Assembly: GCF_001902635.1 (NCBI RefSeq)
Contig: NZ_MJAO01000020.1
Span: 17,779 to 81,778 of the forward strand
Source of the DNA: Serratia marcescens
GTDB taxonomy: Bacteria; Pseudomonadota; Gammaproteobacteria; Enterobacterales; Enterobacteriaceae
Reading direction: 5' to 3'
DNA length: 64,000 nucleotides
Below, piece by piece: positions 18,834 to 29,035 of this stretch; the first letter of the stretch is position 1, and every line of letters starts with the position of its first letter. The position numbers were made by a program, and so were the translations under genes. The notes under the pieces were generated by a model. That model saw only the letters and a program-made list of their open reading frames with translations, did no database searches and was not told the origin of the DNA.

Positions 18834-18839
18834 TATAAT
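18834..18839 (+). promoter_or_regulatory. Probable -10 box of the rph-pyrE promoter
   Basis: TATAAT stands 37 bases before the rph ATG, in the yicC-rph gap. No good -35 is seen 16-18 bases upstream, so the call rests on the perfect -10 and position. Confidence 0.45.
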
Positions 18840-18876
18840 GCGCAGCCAATAGTTGATTTGAAGCCGGAGAGAGCCC

Positions 18877-19593
18877 ATGCGTCCTGCAGGCAGAGCACCA
18901 CAGCAAGTTCGCCCCCTGACACTGACCCGTCACTATACCAAACACGCTGAAGGTTCAGTGCTGGTTGAGTTTGGCGATACCAAAGTCTTGTGCACCGCCA
19001 CGGTAGAAGAGGGCGTTCCGCGCTTCCTGAAAGGCCAGGGGCAGGGTTGGATCACCGCCGAGTACGGCATGCTGCCGCGCTCCACCCACAGCCGCAACGC
19101 CCGTGAAGCCGCCAAAGGCAAACAGGGCGGTCGCACGCTGGAGATCCAGCGCCTGATCGCCCGCTCGCTGCGTGCCGCGGTGGATCTGAAAAAGCTCGGT
19201 GAATTCACCATCACCCTCGACTGCGACGTACTGCAGGCCGACGGCGGCACCCGCACCGCCTCCATCTCCGGTGCCTGCGTGGCGCTGGCCGATGCGCTGA
19301 ACACCCTGGTGGCCAACGGCAAGCTGAAAGCCAACCCGATGAAGGGCATGGTGGCGGCGGTTTCCGTCGGCATCGTCAATGGCGAAGCGCTGTGCGATCT
19401 GGAGTATGTGGAGGATTCCGCCGCGGAAACCGACATGAACGTGGTGATGATGGAAGACGGCCGCATGATTGAAGTGCAGGGCACCGCCGAAGGCGAGCCG
19501 TTCAGCCACGATGAGCTGTTGGCGCTATTGGCGCTGGCCCGAGGGGGCATCGAAACCATCTTCCAGGCGCAGAAAGCGGCGTTGGCGGACTAA
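18877..19593 (+). CDS. rph: RNase PH (tRNA 3'-end phosphorolytic exoribonuclease)
   Basis: 238 residues, full length. RNase PH trims the 3' ends of tRNA precursors using phosphate. It has the conserved [20 protein letters not shown] start, the hexamer-interface region and [18 protein letters not shown] near the active site. Unlike the frameshifted copy in E. coli K-12, this reading frame is intact to its C-terminus, ending 8 bases before the pyrE attenuator stem. That distance fits the role of rph translation in coupling ribosomes to polymerase for attenuation. Confidence 0.97.
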   Translation: MRPAGRAPQQVRPLTLTRHYTKHAEGSVLVEFGDTKVLCTATVEEGVPRFLKGQGQGWITAEYGMLPRSTHSRNAREAAKGKQGGRTLEIQRLIARSLRAAVDLKKLGEFTITLDCDVLQADGGTRTASISGACVALADALNTLVANGKLKANPMKGMVAAVSVGIVNGEALCDLEYVEDSAAETDMNVVMMEDGRMIEVQGTAEGEPFSHDELLALLALARGGIETIFQAQKAALAD

Positions 19594-19600
19594 TTTTTCA

Positions 19601-19625
19601 AGGCGACTGAGAAGTCGCCTTTTTT
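19601..19625 (+). terminator. pyrE attenuator
   Basis: Perfect stem AGGCGACT / AGTCGCCT (19601-19608 with 19613-19620), loop GAGA, then a T run, between rph and pyrE. In E. coli this hairpin ends most transcripts when UTP is plentiful; when UTP is low, polymerase pauses and the ribosome finishing rph prevents hairpin formation. The intact rph end and its spacing support the same control here. Confidence 0.88.
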
Positions 19626-19689
19626 ATGCCCGGCGATCGGGCGGCAGTAACGACAAGACCCAAGCAGATTCAGACGAGGAGAAGCAGTA

Positions 19690-20331
19690 ATGAAAGCCTA
19701 TCAGCGCCAGTTTATCGAGTTCGCGCTTAACAAGCAGGTATTGAAATTCGGCGAGTTCACCCTGAAATCCGGCCGCACCAGCCCGTATTTCTTCAATGCC
19801 GGCCTGTTTAATACCGGGCGCGATCTTGCGCTGTTGGGGCGCTTCTACGCCGAGGCTCTGATGGACTCCGGCATCGATTTCGACCTGCTGTTTGGCCCGG
19901 CCTACAAAGGCATTCCAATCGCTACCACCACGGCGGTCGCGTTGGCGGAACACCATGATCGCGACGTGCCTTACTGCTTTAATCGCAAGGAAGCCAAGAC
20001 CCACGGTGAAGGCGGTTCGCTGGTGGGCAGCCCGCTGCAGGGCCGCGTGATGCTGGTGGATGATGTGATCACCGCCGGCACCGCGATCCGCGAGTCGATG
20101 GAAATCATCGGCGCCGCCGGCGCTTCGCTGGCGGGCGTATTGATCTCCCTCGACCGCCAGGAGCGCGGCCGTGCGGATATCTCCGCCATTCAGGAAGTGG
20201 AACGTGACTATCACTGCAAGGTGATCTCGATCGTGACGCTGAAGGACCTGATCGCCTATCTGGAAGAGAAGCCGGAAATGGCGGACCACCTGGCGGCAGT
20301 GCGCGCTTACCGTGAGCAGTACGGCGTGTAA
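19690..20331 (+). CDS. pyrE: Orotate phosphoribosyltransferase PyrE
   Basis: 213 residues, the E. coli length. It joins orotate and PRPP to give orotidine 5'-phosphate, the fifth step of pyrimidine synthesis. The PRPP-binding motif [14 protein letters not shown] lies near residue 120, and the flexible-loop Lys/His region ([10 protein letters not shown]) near 103 is present. GAGGAGAAGCAGTA precedes the ATG. It is cotranscribed with rph through the attenuator. Confidence 0.98.
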   Translation: MKAYQRQFIEFALNKQVLKFGEFTLKSGRTSPYFFNAGLFNTGRDLALLGRFYAEALMDSGIDFDLLFGPAYKGIPIATTTAVALAEHHDRDVPYCFNRKEAKTHGEGGSLVGSPLQGRVMLVDDVITAGTAIRESMEIIGAAGASLAGVLISLDRQERGRADISAIQEVERDYHCKVISIVTLKDLIAYLEEKPEMADHLAAVRAYREQYGV

Positions 20332-20336
20332 GTAAC

Positions 20337-20358
20337 AACGCCGGGCATGCCCGGCGTT
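20337..20358. terminator. Bidirectional hairpin between pyrE and slmA
   Basis: Perfect 10-bp stem AACGCCGGGC / GCCCGGCGTT around AT, followed on + by ATTGTTATT. It separates the convergent pyrE and slmA genes. Confidence 0.7.
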
Positions 20359-20362
20359 ATTG

Positions 20363-20959
20363 TTATTGCAGCTGTGCCGCCAACAGCGGCCAGCGGGCGT
20401 CGAATTCCTGCGTTGGGCGATAGCGGAATTCCGAACGCACATAGCGCGACAACATGCCTTCGCAGAAGGCCAGCAGTTGGCTGGCCAGCAGCGTTTCATC
20501 GACGATAAAGCCTTTGCCTTCGCGCAATTTGCGCTCTTTCAGCACCTGACGCAGCTGCGCCTCGATGCGTTCGAACAGCTGGTTGATGCGGCCCTGCAGG
20601 CGATCCTGTTCAAACATCAGCGCGTGGCCGGTCATGATGCGCGTCAGCCCTGGGTTGCGTTCCGCAAAGCCCAGAATCAGCAGTAAAATCAGGCGCAGAC
20701 GATTAAACGTCTCTTTCTCGTCCTGCAAGATCAGATTAATGCGGGTGATCAGGCTGTCTTCAATAAACTCGATCAGACTGTCGAACATCCGTGTCTTGCT
20801 GGGGAAATGCCGGTACAGCGCAGCTTCAGAAACACCCACGTTCGCGGCGAGCTTGGCGGTGGTGATGCGTTGGCTGCCGTCGCTGGATTCCAGCATCTGG
20901 GCTAACGCCTGCAATATTTCCTCGCGCCGATTCCTTTTCGTATTTTCTTTTTCTGCCAT
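20363..20959 (-). CDS. slmA: Nucleoid occlusion factor SlmA
   Basis: 198 residues, the E. coli length. It is a TetR-family protein that binds chromosomal SlmA sites and blocks FtsZ ring assembly over the nucleoid. The TetR helix-turn-helix is at about 30-55 ([20 protein letters not shown]). The C-terminal domain lacks an obvious ligand pocket, as in the family. It is downstream of dut on the same strand, but with a 251-base gap (20960-21210) that holds no convincing gene, only small inverted repeats. Confidence 0.97.
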   Translation of the reverse strand: MAEKENTKRNRREEILQALAQMLESSDGSQRITTAKLAANVGVSEAALYRHFPSKTRMFDSLIEFIEDSLITRINLILQDEKETFNRLRLILLLILGFAERNPGLTRIMTGHALMFEQDRLQGRINQLFERIEAQLRQVLKERKLREGKGFIVDETLLASQLLAFCEGMLSRYVRSEFRYRPTQEFDARWPLLAAQLQ

Positions 20960-21210
20960 GTCTGATTAGACCCTTGCTAAAACTTAACTGACGGAAACCC
21001 GCGCACCGGCCGCTGCAGAGCAGGCTCTGTGCGGCTTATGTGATAGCTTTTTTACGATGCTGGGGTCAGCGGCCTTAACGGCCTTCTTCCGCGCTGCCTG
21101 GTGTGCGCTGCAATTGTCGCGGTAAAACCTTGCCGTAGAGACATCCCTTTCCCCACATAGGCAAGGTTCGGGCGACGTTTCCCTGCCGGCCATCGTGCAT
21201 TGGATGGCGC

Positions 21211-21669
21211 TTAGTGGCGCCCTGAGTGGCCAAAACCGCCTGCGCCGCGTTCGCTGCTGTCGAATTCTTCCACTAGGTTGAATTCGGCCTGCACGACCGG
21301 CACGAAGACCATCTGCGCGATGCGTTCGCCCGGCTCGATGGTGAAGGATTTCTGGCCGCGGTTCCAAACGGACACCATCAACTGGCCCTGATAATCGGAG
21401 TCGATCAGGCCGACCAGGTTGCCCAGCACGACGCCGTGCTTATGGCCCAGGCCTGAGCGCGGCAGGATCACCGCCGCCAGGCTGGCGTCGGCGATGTGGA
21501 TCGCTAGGCCGGTAGGCAGCAGCGTGGTTTCACCCGGCGCCAGCTCCACCGCGCTGTCCAGGCAGGCGCGCAGGTCAAGGCCGGCGGAGCCCGGAGTGGC
21601 GTAGGTCGGTAGCGGGAAATCCTGACCGATACGCGGGTCAAGGATCTTAACGTCGATTTTTTTCATCAT
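21211..21669 (-). CDS. dut: Deoxyuridine triphosphatase Dut
   Basis: 152 residues. The trimeric enzyme hydrolyses dUTP to dUMP, keeping uracil out of DNA and feeding thymidylate synthesis. All five motifs are visible, including [10 protein letters not shown] (motif 2), GLIDSDYQG (motif 3), [10 protein letters not shown] (motif 4) and the C-terminal glycine-rich [10 protein letters not shown] (motif 5). The start overlaps the end of coaBC by 23 bases, an arrangement shared with E. coli. Confidence 0.98.
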   Translation of the reverse strand: MMKKIDVKILDPRIGQDFPLPTYATPGSAGLDLRACLDSAVELAPGETTLLPTGLAIHIADASLAAVILPRSGLGHKHGVVLGNLVGLIDSDYQGQLMVSVWNRGQKSFTIEPGERIAQMVFVPVVQAEFNLVEEFDSSERGAGGFGHSGRH

Positions 21670-22861
21670 AACGGCTGACTATCTCGTCTATTAAACGTTG
21701 GCCAAGGAGTGCCTTGTCGCTCAGCGCCAGGCGTTTTTCTCCATCCTGCCAAAAAAGGTGCAGGGCATTGGTGTCGCTATTGAACCCGTGCTCTGCAAGC
21801 GATACATCGTTAGCGCAAATTAAATCCAGCTTCTTACGCGCCAGTTTTTGCCGCGCGTATTCTTCCACATTCTGGGTTTCGGCGGCAAACCCCACGACAA
21901 ACGGTCGATTTTTGGTCATCGCCGCCACGCCGGCGACGATGTCGGGGTTTTTTACCATCTTGAGGACGATTTCATCACCCTGTTTTTTTATTTTTTCATC
22001 GGCGATCCGCTCGGGACGATAGTCGGCCACGGCGGCGCAGGAGATGAAAATTTGCTGCTGCGCGGCACGTTGTTGCACCGCCTGCTCCATTTCCAGCGCG
22101 CTGGTGACGTCCACCCGGGTGACCGATGGCGGCGTCGGCAGGTTGACCGGCCCGGCAATCAGCGTTACCTGCGCGCCGCGGGCGGCGGCGGCGCGGGCGA
22201 TGGCGAATCCCATTTTGCCGGAGCTGTGATTGCTGATGAAACGCACCGGATCCAGCGCCTCACGCGTCGGGCCGGCGGTGATCATAACCTGTAAATGTTG
22301 CAGATCCTGCGGGGCGGAAAAATAGCCGTTCGCCAGCTCGACGATGTCCAGCGGATCCAGCATGCGGCCGGGGCCCACGTCGCCGCAGGCCTGGCTGCCG
22401 CTATCCGGCCCCCAGAGCAGCATGCCGCGCGCCTGCAGCGTTTGCAGGTTGGCCTGCGTGGCGGCGGCGCGATACATCTGCTGGTTCATGGCGGGCGCGG
22501 CGGCGATGGGAGCATCGGTCGCCAGGCAGACGGTGGTCAGTAGATCGTTGGCCATGCCGGCGGCGACGCGCGCCAGCAGATCGGCAGTCGCCGGCGCCAG
22601 GATCACCAGATCCGCCCACTTGCCGAGTTCGATGTGGCCCATAGCGGCCTCGGCGGCGGGATCCAACAGATCGTCGGACACCGGGTAGCCGGAAACGGCC
22701 TGCAGTGTCAGTGGTGTAATGAACGCCTTGGCGGCGTGGGTCATCACCACGCGCACTTCTGCGCCCCTGTCGCGCAGGCGGCGCACCAGCTCTGGGCATT
22801 TGTAGGCGGCGATGCCGCCGCTGATGCCAAGCACAATATGTTTGCCGGAAAGTCCCGTCAT
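21647..22861 (-). CDS. coaBC: Bifunctional phosphopantothenoylcysteine decarboxylase/synthetase CoaBC
   Basis: 404 residues. CoaC (N-terminal, about 1-185) is an FMN-dependent decarboxylase with [10 protein letters not shown], the catalytic-His segment [12 protein letters not shown] and the substrate motif PAMNQQMY. CoaB (C-terminal) joins 4'-phosphopantothenate and Cys using CTP, with [22 protein letters not shown] and [10 protein letters not shown]. Three ATG codons stand in a row at 22867, 22864 and 22861; the third has GGA at the best distance and matches the family start ([12 protein letters not shown]). The frame is open to 23020 but no family match exists there. Confidence 0.96.
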   Translation of the reverse strand: MTGLSGKHIVLGISGGIAAYKCPELVRRLRDRGAEVRVVMTHAAKAFITPLTLQAVSGYPVSDDLLDPAAEAAMGHIELGKWADLVILAPATADLLARVAAGMANDLLTTVCLATDAPIAAAPAMNQQMYRAAATQANLQTLQARGMLLWGPDSGSQACGDVGPGRMLDPLDIVELANGYFSAPQDLQHLQVMITAGPTREALDPVRFISNHSSGKMGFAIARAAAARGAQVTLIAGPVNLPTPPSVTRVDVTSALEMEQAVQQRAAQQQIFISCAAVADYRPERIADEKIKKQGDEIVLKMVKNPDIVAGVAAMTKNRPFVVGFAAETQNVEEYARQKLARKKLDLICANDVSLAEHGFNSDTNALHLFWQDGEKRLALSDKALLGQRLIDEIVSRYDEKNRR

Positions 22862-23047
22862 CATCATTGTCCGATTGAAAGCCGAAAGATGCGCCATTTT
22901 AGCATATCCGCCGTTCAGGTGAGCGATTCCGCAATGGCTGCAGGGCGTTACATTGTGCTTTGCGAAACACTTCGCAATGTTATCAAACACCTGTCGAACC
23001 CGTCTGGCAGCACATGGCATGCTGTAGCTCTTTCAGGGAGGAACACG

Positions 23048-23731
23048 ATGAGCAACTCGATTGTGGCGTGTTGGCCGGGCGCGCTGGCGCCGCGTGAAAA
23101 GCTGTTGATGCAGGGGGCGGCGGCGCTGTCCGATGCAGAGCTGTTGGCCATTTTTTTGCGCACCGGGCTGCCCGGCGTGCACGTGATGCAGTTGGCGGAG
23201 CAGCTGCTGCGCCGGTTCGGCTCGCTTTATCATCTGATGTCGGCCGATCATCAGGCTTTTTGCAGCCAAAAAGGCCTGGGTGACGCCAGCTATACGCAGC
23301 TGCAGGCGATTGCCGAGTTGGCGCTGCGCTTCTTTTCCAGCCATTTGTCGCAGGAAAATGCCATGCTCAACCCGCGCGTTACCCAGCATTACTTGCAAAG
23401 CTTGCTGGCGCATCGTGAGCGAGAGGTCTTTTTGGTACTGTTTTTAGACAATCAGCACCGGGTTATTCGCCATCAGGAGATGTTTGCTGGTACCATCAGC
23501 AGCGTCGTCGTCTACCCGAGAGAAATTGTGCGTGAAGCGCTGAAGGCTAATGCAGCCGCGCTGATTCTCGCGCATAATCACCCCTCGGGTAAGGCTGAAC
23601 CCAGTCATGCCGACCGTTTGATAACCGAGCAGGTGGTGAAAGCCTGCCAGTTATTGGAGATCCGAGTGCTTGATCATTTGGTGATCGGTCGGGGTGAATG
23701 CGTCTCTTTTGCCGAGCGCGGATGGCTTTAA
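23048..23731 (+). CDS. radC: RadC/YicR JAB-domain protein
   Basis: 227 residues, a UPF0758 protein. The N-terminal helix-hairpin-helix-like part is followed by a JAB1/MPN-type domain with the zinc motif [14 protein letters not shown] near residue 175 and an upstream Glu ([10 protein letters not shown]). Despite the name, the original radC102 mutation of E. coli was in recG, and the role of this family remains unclear. The start at 23048 has AGGGAGG at 23034-23040; the same frame is open upstream to 22634 inside the coaBC antisense, which is a shadow. Confidence 0.9.
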   Translation: MSNSIVACWPGALAPREKLLMQGAAALSDAELLAIFLRTGLPGVHVMQLAEQLLRRFGSLYHLMSADHQAFCSQKGLGDASYTQLQAIAELALRFFSSHLSQENAMLNPRVTQHYLQSLLAHREREVFLVLFLDNQHRVIRHQEMFAGTISSVVVYPREIVREALKANAAALILAHNHPSGKAEPSHADRLITEQVVKACQLLEIRVLDHLVIGRGECVSFAERGWL

Positions 23732-23775
23732 GCGATTTTTTCGCGATCCTTGTGGGATCTTTAGCTGTTCGGGAC

Positions 23776-23804
23776 TTGAGCACTTACGCTTCAGAGCGTA
23801 TACT
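23776..23804 (+). promoter_or_regulatory. rpmB-rpmG promoter
   Basis: TTGAGC (23776-23781), a 17-base spacer and TATACT (23799-23804) form a good sigma-70 promoter. The predicted start, near 23811, leaves a leader of about 183 bases before rpmB. Confidence 0.75.
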
Positions 23805-23810
23805 ACGCCA

Positions 23811-24230
<420 letters not shown>

Positions 24231-24238
24231 GGAACTGA

Positions 24239-24409
<171 letters not shown>

Positions 24410-24429
24410 TTTTAGTGGATTAATGAAAA

Positions 24430-24454
24430 ACCCGGCCTTGGCCGGGTTTTTTGT
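24430..24454 (+). terminator. Terminator of rpmB-rpmG
   Basis: Stem AACCCGGCC / GGCCGGGTT around TT, followed by a T run, about 20 bases after the rpmG stop. Confidence 0.88.
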
Positions 24455-24490
24455 TTTATAAAGGGTAGAAAACGTCGGAGGGGAAGCCAG

Positions 24491-25306
24491 ATGCCTGAGT
24501 TACCGGAAGTTGAGACGAGCAGACGCGGTATAGAGCCTTATCTTGTCGGCCACAGCATTCAGTATGCGGTGGTGCGCAACGCGCGCCTGCGCTGGCCGGT
24601 TTCCGAGCAGATCCTGACGCTAAGCGATCAGCCGGTGCTCAGCGTGCAGCGGCGGGCCAAATACCTGCTGATCGAGCTGGAGCGTGGCTGGATTATCGTG
24701 CATCTGGGTATGTCGGGCAGCCTGCGCATGCTGCGCGAGGAGAACGAAGACGAAGCCGGCAAACACGACCACGTCGATCTGGTGATCAGCAACGGCATGA
24801 TCCTGCGCTATACCGATCCGCGCCGCTTCGGCGCCTGGCTGTGGTGCGAAGATCTAGCGACCAGCAGCGTATTGGCGCACCTGGGGCCGGAACCGCTGAG
24901 CGAAGCGTTCAACGGCAACTATCTGTATGAAAAATCACGCAATAAACGCACGCTGATCAAGCCGTGGCTGATGGATAACAAGCTGGTGGTTGGGGTCGGT
25001 AATATTTACGCCAGCGAATCGCTGTTCAGCGCCGGGATCCTGCCCGACCGTCCGGCCGGATCGTTGACCGAGGCCGAAGCAGCGCTATTGGCGAAAACCA
25101 TCAAGGCGGTGTTGCAACGCTCCATCGAGCAAGGCGGCACGACGCTGCGCGACTTTTTGCAGTCAGACGGCAAACCGGGGTATTTCGCGCAGGAGTTGCA
25201 GGTTTACGGGCGGGCGGGGGAGCCGTGCCGCGCGTGCGGCACGCCGATCGAATCCGCCAAGCACGGGCAGCGCAGCACCTTCTTTTGCCGGCGCTGCCAG
25301 CGCTGA
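24491..25306 (+). CDS. mutM: Formamidopyrimidine-DNA glycosylase MutM
   Basis: 271 residues. It excises 8-oxoguanine and formamidopyrimidines from DNA and nicks the abasic site. The catalytic N-terminal PELPEVET (Pro1 nucleophile after Met removal, Glu2) is intact. The helix-two-turn-helix region ([15 protein letters not shown]) and the C-terminal zinc finger, [15 protein letters not shown] then CRRCQR, are complete. It follows the rpmBG terminator and converges on coaD 5 bases later. Confidence 0.98.
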   Translation: MPELPEVETSRRGIEPYLVGHSIQYAVVRNARLRWPVSEQILTLSDQPVLSVQRRAKYLLIELERGWIIVHLGMSGSLRMLREENEDEAGKHDHVDLVISNGMILRYTDPRRFGAWLWCEDLATSSVLAHLGPEPLSEAFNGNYLYEKSRNKRTLIKPWLMDNKLVVGVGNIYASESLFSAGILPDRPAGSLTEAEAALLAKTIKAVLQRSIEQGGTTLRDFLQSDGKPGYFAQELQVYGRAGEPCRACGTPIESAKHGQRSTFFCRRCQR

Positions 25307-25311
25307 GCCGA

Positions 25312-25800
<489 letters not shown>

Positions 25801-26574
25801 TCACTTCTCTGAGTAGTTGCGGCCCAATGCCCATAATGCGGCATATTTATTGAAGGTATATTGCGCGTTGACCACCGCTAACAGCAACCCCTGTTTGCCG
25901 TCCAGGAAGCCGGCGCGCAGCAGCCAGGTTTTGACGAAGGCGCCGAGAGTGTGGGTCAGGATCGACAGATAGCCGCAGCGCTTGCCGGCCCGGTGACGTT
26001 GCGTGGCCCACTCTTCGGCGTAGCGCAGCTGTTTGCGCTGGAAGGCGAAGAAATCGCGGCAGGTCAGGTGCAGCATATCGCCGCTGAGGGGGATCACTTT
26101 GGCGTCGCCGATGTTCAGCGATTCGTGCACCAGATCGTCGTTATAGCGATAGCGTTGGTTGGCGTACAGGCGGTTGACGCGGTCGGGATACCAGCCACTG
26201 TGGCGCATGAAGCGACCAAGGAACAGGTTGCGCCGCGCGCAGCTGTAGACGGCGCCATCGTCCGGCGCGTTCAACACCCGCTCGATGGATTGCCGCAGCT
26301 CGGGCGTGACGCGTTCGTCGGCGTCGATCATCAATACGTAGTCATGGCTGGCGTAGCGTTGCGCCAGCTGGCGCTGTTTGCCGAATCCTTGCCAGTCGGT
26401 GTGCGTAAAAACCTTTGCGCCCAGGTTTTCGGCGACGGCGACGCTGTCGTCCTCGCTGCCGGAGTCCAGCACGATGATTTCATCGGCCCATTCGACCGAG
26501 CGCAGGCAGTCCGGCAACAGCCCGGCTTCGTTTTTGGCGATCATCACCACCGACAGGCTTTTGCGGCTGCTCAT
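25801..26574 (-). CDS. waaE: LPS core beta-1,4-glucosyltransferase WaaE
   Basis: 257 residues, a GT2-family enzyme. In Serratia and Klebsiella, WaaE adds beta-glucose to the 4 position of heptose I in the inner core. Visible motifs are [30 protein letters not shown] and the metal-binding DADERVT (about residues 85-91). It abuts waaA (stop and start touch) and coaD. Its presence, rather than E. coli-type genes, is one of the signs of Serratia. Confidence 0.93.
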   Translation of the reverse strand: MSSRKSLSVVMIAKNEAGLLPDCLRSVEWADEIIVLDSGSEDDSVAVAENLGAKVFTHTDWQGFGKQRQLAQRYASHDYVLMIDADERVTPELRQSIERVLNAPDDGAVYSCARRNLFLGRFMRHSGWYPDRVNRLYANQRYRYNDDLVHESLNIGDAKVIPLSGDMLHLTCRDFFAFQRKQLRYAEEWATQRHRAGKRCGYLSILTHTLGAFVKTWLLRAGFLDGKQGLLLAVVNAQYTFNKYAALWALGRNYSEK

Positions 26575-27852
26575 TCAGTGACTCCGGGGCGGCAGATGCG
26601 GTTCCAGCAGTTGCAGCAGGCGCTGCAACGCTCCCTGATTCTGATACAACACTTCCACCGCATGGCGGCCGTAGTAACGCCGGTAGTCTTCGTCGGTCAG
26701 CAGGGTCTCGACTTCCTTCACCAAGGCATCCACGTCGGTCACGGTGATCAGGCCTTCGGCCTGAGAAAGCTTGGCGCAGATGTCTTTAAAGTTGAAGGTG
26801 TGCGGGCCCATCAGCACCGGAATGGCGTGCGCGGCGGCTTCCAGCGGGTTGTGACCACCGCGTTCCACCAGGCTGCCGCCGACAAAGGCCAGATCGGCGA
26901 TGCCGTACAGCAGCATCAGCTCGCCCATGGTATCGCCGATCACCACCTGAGTGCTGCCGGACGGGATTTCGCCGCTGCTGCGCAGGGTGTAGCTGAAGCC
27001 GGCCTTCTGCACCAGCTCTTTGGCGGTAGGGAAGCGTTCCGGGTGACGCGGCACCAGGATCAGCAACAGATCGGGGTGTTTTTCCAGTAGTTTGCGGTGC
27101 GCTTCCAGCAGGATGGTTTCTTCACCGTCATGGGTACTGGTGGCGATCCATACCGGGCGGCGCGGCGCCCATTGGCGGCGCAGCGTAACGGCGCGGGCGG
27201 CCAGTTCCGGGGTGACGGAGATATCGAATTTCAGGCTGCCGGTTACGGCCAGCTGAGAGCGTTTCAAGCCCAACTCGATAAACCGATCGCCGTCTTCCTG
27301 GTTCTGTGCGGCGATCAGCGTAATGCGGCGCAACATGTCGCGCATAAAGCCGCCGATTTTCTTATAGCCGGCGGCGGAGCGGGCTGACAGGCGCGCGTTG
27401 GCGATCACCAACGGGATCTGCCGCTGATGCAGCGCGTTGATCAGGTTTGGCCACAGCTCGGTTTCCATGATGATCACCAGTTTGGGGTTCACCTGGTCGA
27501 GAAAACGGTTCATGGAGCCGGGCAGATCGTAGGGCAGATAGACATGATGCACGTCTTTGCCGAAGGCTGACTGGACGCGTTCTGAACCTGTTGGGGTCAT
27601 TGTGGTCACAGTAATCGGCAACGCGGGGTAACGGTGGCGCAGCGCCCGCACCAGCGGGATGGCCGCCAGTGTTTCACCGACGGAGACGGAATGCAGCATA
27701 ATGCCGCCTGGCACGACTTTCCCGGCGCAGAAGCCATAGCGTTCCGCCCAGCGTTTACGGTAGGCTGGAGCTTTGCGGCTGCGCAGCAGTAAGCGGAGCC
27801 AGATCAGGGGTTGGATGAGGTAGAGTAGTACCTGATATAAACGCAGCAACAT
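26575..27852 (-). CDS. waaA: 3-deoxy-D-manno-octulosonic acid transferase WaaA
   Basis: 425 residues, the E. coli KdtA length. It transfers two Kdo residues from CMP-Kdo to lipid IVA at the inner membrane. It has an N-terminal membrane anchor (LYQVLLYLIQPLIWLRLLL), the catalytic-Glu region SVSVGETLAAIPLVR, and the C-terminal donor site GGSLVERGGHNPLEAAAH. The frame is open to 27894, but ATG 27852 matches the family. It starts the waaA-waaE-coaD run and is divergent from the GT9 gene at 27978. Confidence 0.97.
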   Translation of the reverse strand: MLLRLYQVLLYLIQPLIWLRLLLRSRKAPAYRKRWAERYGFCAGKVVPGGIMLHSVSVGETLAAIPLVRALRHRYPALPITVTTMTPTGSERVQSAFGKDVHHVYLPYDLPGSMNRFLDQVNPKLVIIMETELWPNLINALHQRQIPLVIANARLSARSAAGYKKIGGFMRDMLRRITLIAAQNQEDGDRFIELGLKRSQLAVTGSLKFDISVTPELAARAVTLRRQWAPRRPVWIATSTHDGEETILLEAHRKLLEKHPDLLLILVPRHPERFPTAKELVQKAGFSYTLRSSGEIPSGSTQVVIGDTMGELMLLYGIADLAFVGGSLVERGGHNPLEAAAHAIPVLMGPHTFNFKDICAKLSQAEGLITVTDVDALVKEVETLLTDEDYRRYYGRHAVEVLYQNQGALQRLLQLLEPHLPPRSH

Positions 27853-27977
27853 TCTATCAATTTCATTTATATGGGTTACTCGGAATAGTACCATAACTGG
27901 AAGGGAAAGGCGCTAATTTGGTAACCTTGAGTGTCAGTTTCAGACAACCGGCGAGCGATTTCGCCGACAGGCTCGGA

Positions 27978-28991
27978 ATGAAGAATATTTTAATTATTCG
28001 CCGCGATAACATCGGCGATCTTGTTTGCACCACGCCTCTGATTGAAGGGGTGAAAATTGCCTATCCGGACGCCAAACTTTATCTGCTGATCAATAAAGTC
28101 AGCCAAGACGTTGTTAAAAATAACCCGCACCTCGAACAAGTTTTTGTCTATAAAAAGGCCAAGCACAAGGCGAAAAATGAAACGACGCTGGGCGTTTATT
28201 TCGAGCGCCTGATGATTTTCCTGAAGCTGCGGAAAATAAAGTTCGATGCGGTCATTTTGGCTAACCCTGTTCCCTGCAAATACAGCCTGCGTTTAGCGAA
28301 AATGGCCGGCGCCACCCATATCATCGGCGCTGACCTGGGCACGAAGGATATTCATCGCCCGTTCCGCAAAGACGACTTCAGCGGTAAACATCAGGTCGAG
28401 CACACCTACAGCTATTTATCGGCCATTACCGACCAATCCATACCGATCCCGCCGGTGCGGGTGTTTCTGACACAGGAAGAGCGTCAATTGGCGGCGCAGC
28501 GTCTGCAGGAACGGTTGCCGCCGGTCGAACGGGTCTGTGCCGTGCATATCAGTAGCCGCAGCCCGAAAAGGCGTTGGCCGGTTGAGCGCTATGCCGAGAT
28601 CATCAACCGTCTGGTCGCCGATCCCCACACCGGCGTACTGATTTTCTGGTCGCCGCAGGGCACGCTGGCACCGGACGATATCGGCGACCAGCAGCGCGCC
28701 GAACAGCTGCTGGCGCTGTGTCAAAACGCGCGCGTCGCGCTCTATCCGACGGCCTCGGTGCGTGAATTGTTGGGCGGGTTTGATTTATGCGACCGGGTGC
28801 TGTGCAGCGACGGTGGGCAGATGCATCTTGCCGCGGCGTTGAATAAGGATATGGTGGTGTTCTTTGGCGATACTGATAAAGAATCCTGGCATCCGTGGTC
28901 CGGCCGTCATCATATTCTGCAAAGTGAATCTGGGCACTGTGAAGATGTTTCTGTCGATGAAGTTTGGCAGAAAATGCAGGCGTTAAAATAA
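27978..28991 (+). CDS. GT9-family (heptosyltransferase-like) LPS glycosyltransferase
   Basis: 337 residues. The N-terminal NILIIRRDNIGDLVCTTPL and C-terminal CSDGGQMHLAAALNK followed by FFGDTDKESWHPW are the ADP-heptose:LPS heptosyltransferase (GT9) hallmarks. Acceptor and sugar cannot be read. It stands alone on + between waaA and wabH, both on -, and its first 400 bases are richer in A/T than the neighbours, suggesting later insertion. The frame is open from 27918, but the ATG at 27978 begins the fold. A perfect convergent terminator follows. Confidence 0.82.
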   Translation: MKNILIIRRDNIGDLVCTTPLIEGVKIAYPDAKLYLLINKVSQDVVKNNPHLEQVFVYKKAKHKAKNETTLGVYFERLMIFLKLRKIKFDAVILANPVPCKYSLRLAKMAGATHIIGADLGTKDIHRPFRKDDFSGKHQVEHTYSYLSAITDQSIPIPPVRVFLTQEERQLAAQRLQERLPPVERVCAVHISSRSPKRRWPVERYAEIINRLVADPHTGVLIFWSPQGTLAPDDIGDQQRAEQLLALCQNARVALYPTASVRELLGGFDLCDRVLCSDGGQMHLAAALNKDMVVFFGDTDKESWHPWSGRHHILQSESGHCEDVSVDEVWQKMQALK

Positions 28992-28997
28992 CGCATA

Positions 28998-29026
28998 AAA
29001 TAAGGCAGGAAACCCCTGCCTTATTT
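28998..29026. terminator. Bidirectional terminator between the GT9 gene and wabH
   Basis: Perfect 12-bp stem AAATAAGGCAGG / CCTGCCTTATTT with loop AAACC; A and T flanks serve both strands. It separates convergent genes. Confidence 0.85.
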
Positions 29027-29035
29027 ATTTCTTTA

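Noticed and set aside
18750..18950. 66-codon + frame spanning the yicC-rph gap
   Set aside because: It covers the rph promoter and start and overlaps rph in another frame.
20984..21367. 127-codon minus-strand frame covering the dut-slmA gap
   Set aside because: It overlaps dut in another frame, is Arg/Ala-rich without a fold signature, and has no ribosome site.
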